Shown one piece after another: positions 60,480 to 64,000 of a stretch of DNA of 64,000 bases. Source of the stretch: Megamerina dolium (Eukaryota; Arthropoda; Insecta; Diptera; Megamerinidae); the NCBI GenBank assembly GCA_963854835.1, contig OY978528.1:51618508-51682507 (forward strand), read 5' to 3'. A program made the position numbers and the translations under genes. Below the pieces are notes generated by a model. That model did not search any database, was not told the origin of the DNA, and saw only the letters and a program-made list of their open reading frames with translations. How positions within the stretch are numbered: position 1 is the stretch's first letter; every line of letters starts with the position of its first letter.

Positions 60480-61415
60480 GTTCAACAGAAAAATAATGAC
60501 AGTCAATCATACATATTACACTTTTAATGCTGATTTTTTGTGTCTTAAAGAATATTTCAACTTTCACCTTATTTAGGTTAGGAATGAAATGAAATCAGAC
60601 CGTATCAAACCTACCCTGCATTCAAGTTTAAAGACCACAATTACAAATATATACATATGCATATAAACAAATATTTATTGCAGTCTCTTCACTTTACTTA
60701 AAACCGTAGAAGTAGAATTATTTTTGTCTTTCAAAAAAAAACAAAAAAAACTGTTGTAGTTACTGTTGAGCCGGATACTAGAACTTGTACAATATTAAAA
60801 AAAAGGAAAACTCACAATGTGATTTCAAACAACATATTATTTACTGGATGGTGAATGTTTATAACCTTCTTATTGTTGATAATTAATACAATGTTGTACA
60901 AATGTACTTACTTACCTTTTTTTTATAATTTAATGCTCGTGTGTTTGTTTAACCTTTTACAGGTGTATGTATATGCCTGTGTGCACGTAGAGTTCTTTTT
61001 TATTTAGCTTTTAATTAAAATTAATTTTAAAGCATTTTAATTTAATTTAAAAATTCTTGAACAAAAACTACATATAAGTTGAAATTTTTCACTTAAATTC
61101 CATACAATTTTATTTTATTCCTATTGTAGTTATATAAGTTTGTATGTATGCAATTAAATTATACAAAAAAAAAGTAATAATTATAGCAACATCATACATA
61201 TGGCAAAAAATATTTATAATAGTAAGAGTAGATATTAATAAAAGGTCATTTAAACAATTGTTTATTTAACGGTGTATGATAATTGTATTTATTTTTATAT
61301 ATTATATAATTAACCACGTAATTAACCACGAAGTTTCTACAAAACAAAAGATGTATAAATGCAACATTGTATTCTGCATTTATTAGCAGCAAAACAATTG
61401 TAATAGAAAAGTATA
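60480..61415. other. AT-rich intergenic DNA
   Basis: No gene was recognised. Confidence 0.45.
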
Positions 61416-61419
61416 AAAT

Positions 61420-61704
61420 AAAATAAATATGTGGCACTTATAAGCTCCGAAGGGCTCTTTGGCCGAGCTTTTCTTCCACTACTTGCAACATTACTCTTTC
61501 TTAGCTTTGCCACCGAGTTCTTTTAGGAGCTTCTCCATGGCAAATTGTTACTGTCGGAAGAATTGCCAATTGCTAGCCGATAGGTAAGTACCATTCGAAA
61601 GAAAAATCTTTTCGATATTAAATTTGTCATGCTTCATCCGGGGATTGAACCCACGACCTACAGACCAGAAGGCCAACACACTAACCACTGAGCTACGGCA
61701 CCCA
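61420..61704 (-). mobile_element. tRNA-derived SINE, near full length
   Basis: Reverse-oriented copy with the tRNA-like head (GGGTGCCGTAGCTCAGTGGT, B box GTGGGTTCAATCCCCGG), body and tail (AAGTGCCACATATTTATTTT). It lacks about 70 bp of the body around the CCGGCTAAAATAAG block present at 36040. Confidence 0.9.
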
Positions 61705-64000
61705 CGTATATATTAATATATGGAAGTACATTTGTGTTTCTAATAATTCCAAAGAACTTAATCCTATATTATATCACTATCTTGCCGAAAGACACTAACT
61801 ACATAATTTTTTCGAGCTCTGTTACACACAAAGCACTTTCCAAAGCTGTTTAAATAAGCTGGCAAATAAGATTCAAAATACAAATGATGTGTTCGAATTA
61901 CTCATTAAGGGAATAATTGTAATAAGTCATTAATGTCATTAATAATACAGTTTATGTTGACAACATTTTAATTTGTTTGCATTATTTTATTTTACATAAT
62001 TTTTTATTTTTATTTTTTGTACTTTATTAATTTCATTTTAAAGTACCTACGTGAAGTGTAGAAGACGGACAAAAACTTCCGTAAATAAATAAACGGTGGC
62101 AACAGTAACAGCGTGCATACTATGTGTACAATACTCGTTCAAGTGCTCATAAGCTAATTTAAAGCATTTCATATTTACTGGGAGGGAAAGAGGGAAGAAG
62201 GAAGTAATCAACCATAAGAGAAACAATAACGTACTATATTTGAAAGAAACCAGTTTTTTTAATAATAATAAATTATGTTTAAAAATAAAACTTCGTTTAC
62301 ACTAATAAATTATAAGTATGATAAGCGAAAAAAAGTTAAGCAAAGATAACAATGATAAATTTGAATTTATGAATTTTTCTAAAGCTGTGTGATTACATTT
62401 TGCAGAAGAGTCTAAATAAAAAAGAATGCCTAACCACTGCTTTGTTACTCTAAGGAAGCGCCTGCGTAAATACTGTGTAAATACAAATCTTCTAAGATTA
62501 AATGACACAAGTCAGAGAAGAGTTGAGGCGAAAGTTCCAGTAGACAAAGTTTTAAATCGTTCGGAATAAAAGCAGTGAAAAGTAAAAGTTGAATTACATA
62601 TAGAGTATTACAAATGTACTGTAAATGTAATTTTCCAATGCAGAAGAAAACTGTTTAACACGTAAGGAAATAATCAATATTTTCTTTACAAAGTGTTAGA
62701 TAAATAATTCATTACATATCTGCACGACTCAAGGCAGTTCTTCCCGCTGTTCATTGAACTTTATTACAGCTGTTGTTTTTATACATAAATTATTCTCACA
62801 ATACACAATATATCCAAATATATATTTTGAATACTATATTTTATCTATTGAATTGAATACAAGTACATATCTTTAACTACAAGAATTCACACTAACCTTA
62901 GTCCTCGTACGTACATGCATTTACGTATCGGTTTAGAAAGGTGTGTCTGGCTATGTCTAGTGGTGCATATTAATTGCTTGCTTATATATAGAAACAAGCT
63001 ATCTCCTCTCTTTCATTGTACTTTCAGAATGTCATACCTTAACTCTAATTTTATTTGATTTTTTTTTTTTGTTCGTTTTTTTTATCTTTATACTAATAAA
63101 ATTGGACATTTATTATCATTTAAATGAATTGTCTTTTAATTATTGTATATATTTTTTAACACGATTATTGGTTCTATTATCGTGAGCTTATAAGACGCAA
63201 GAAATAAATTGTTAATAAATCATTCGATTCAATAATTGTCATAATTTGTTTAATATATTTTTTTATTATTATATTCTTTATTATATTACAATTTCTTTTA
63301 TTAATTAGCATCATTGAATGCAGTTACCTTCTTCTAAATTTCCTACTATAGTTATGCATATAATTTAAAATGAATTTCATATTGTTTGTACGATATTAAT
63401 AATTGATTATTACGATAATAATTCATAAATGAATTGGAATTTTTTATCTTCGCATTCATTAAATTAACAAAACATTTTATTATCGTTTTGATTACCAAAA
63501 CAAATAAAAAATGACAATACTTTTAAGTTAAGTAAGTCAATCATTCTATTTGCATTACCAGTAGAAATATTTAATTAAGTTCAAACACTTGTACATATAG
63601 AAGATATTTGGGCGGTACAAACAATGAGTGATGTTACACGCTCTTTTTGTATGTTTGCAAAATTTCAGTAGCTTATGTAGATATTTTTGTCTTGAATTTA
63701 GTGATCTTACAGTAATGTGATATTTTAAACTAAAATGTACAAATTAGTAATACCTGCAATGAGAATTTTTCATAACTATATTGTAATCGTGAGCACAAAC
63801 AAATTAGAGGATGCCTTTAGCTCGTAAAACACATTTTATTTCTTCTCCTATATCGATGGTTTACACCAACACTCATATAAATTCATTTAGCATTACAAAT
63901 TATATTATATGGCATTTTTAATATATTTTCCTCCCTAAAATATTACATAAAACTATATCAAAGTAAAAAATGTTATTTTTTAATTATATTTATTGATGAT
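61705..64000. other. AT-rich intergenic DNA to window end
   Basis: Only short fortuitous frames were seen, including a 68-codon minus frame at 62302-62508 with no match I know. Confidence 0.45.

Overview
The window reads as AT-rich, repeat-laden DNA from a higher fly. The one host gene I can reconstruct in full is pale (ple), tyrosine 3-monooxygenase, on the minus strand (coding 20735 to 12203). Its five constitutive exons sum to 508 codons, the length I recall for the Drosophila neural isoform. Two cassette exons add 72 acidic codons and match the cuticle-type isoform. The mobile elements (including a DD41D rosa-type mariner, first known from a Ceratitis fly) and the general look suggest a tephritid fruit fly. 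That genus-level reading is inference.

Layout. 1-4.45 kb: two near-identical copies of a Ty1/copia integrase fragment, one broken by a Tc1-like element with sub-terminal repeats, plus copia RT and LINE remnants. 4.45-9.4 kb: microsatellites, a frameshifted mariner and two tRNA-derived SINE fragments fused to long (AT)n arrays. 9.4-12.2 kb: AT-rich DNA downstream of ple, probably holding its 3'UTR. 12.2-21.2 kb: ple. 21.2-25.4 kb: the ple upstream region and a TIR-bounded element with a tRNA-like core.

25.4-64 kb is almost entirely dispersed repeats. It holds a fold-back element with 20-21 bp tandem repeats in inverted arms around a DDE_3/Tc1-type transposase remnant (25481-26302); two decayed mariner-like elements (26.7-28.7 kb); a recurring tandem repeat at 29.9, 33.4, 36.8, 39.5 and 58.5 kb; several TIR-bounded MITEs; a complete SINE with target duplication (35800-36157); a 1.3 kb tandem repeat (42.5-43.8 kb); a full-length rosa-type mariner with one in-frame stop (44135-45436); further mariners (46.6, 52.8 and 57.9 kb); two non-LTR retrotransposon remnants (50.1-52.6 and 58.9-60.5 kb); and another SINE (61.4 kb). 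A short exon-like segment on the plus strand near 41.3 kb may belong to an unidentified neighbouring gene.

The host gene makes L-DOPA, the first step to dopamine and to the catechols used in cuticle tanning. The repeats do not work together as a system, but they record SINE, LINE, copia and several DNA transposon families. The fold-back element and the SINE family are the best candidates for something undescribed.
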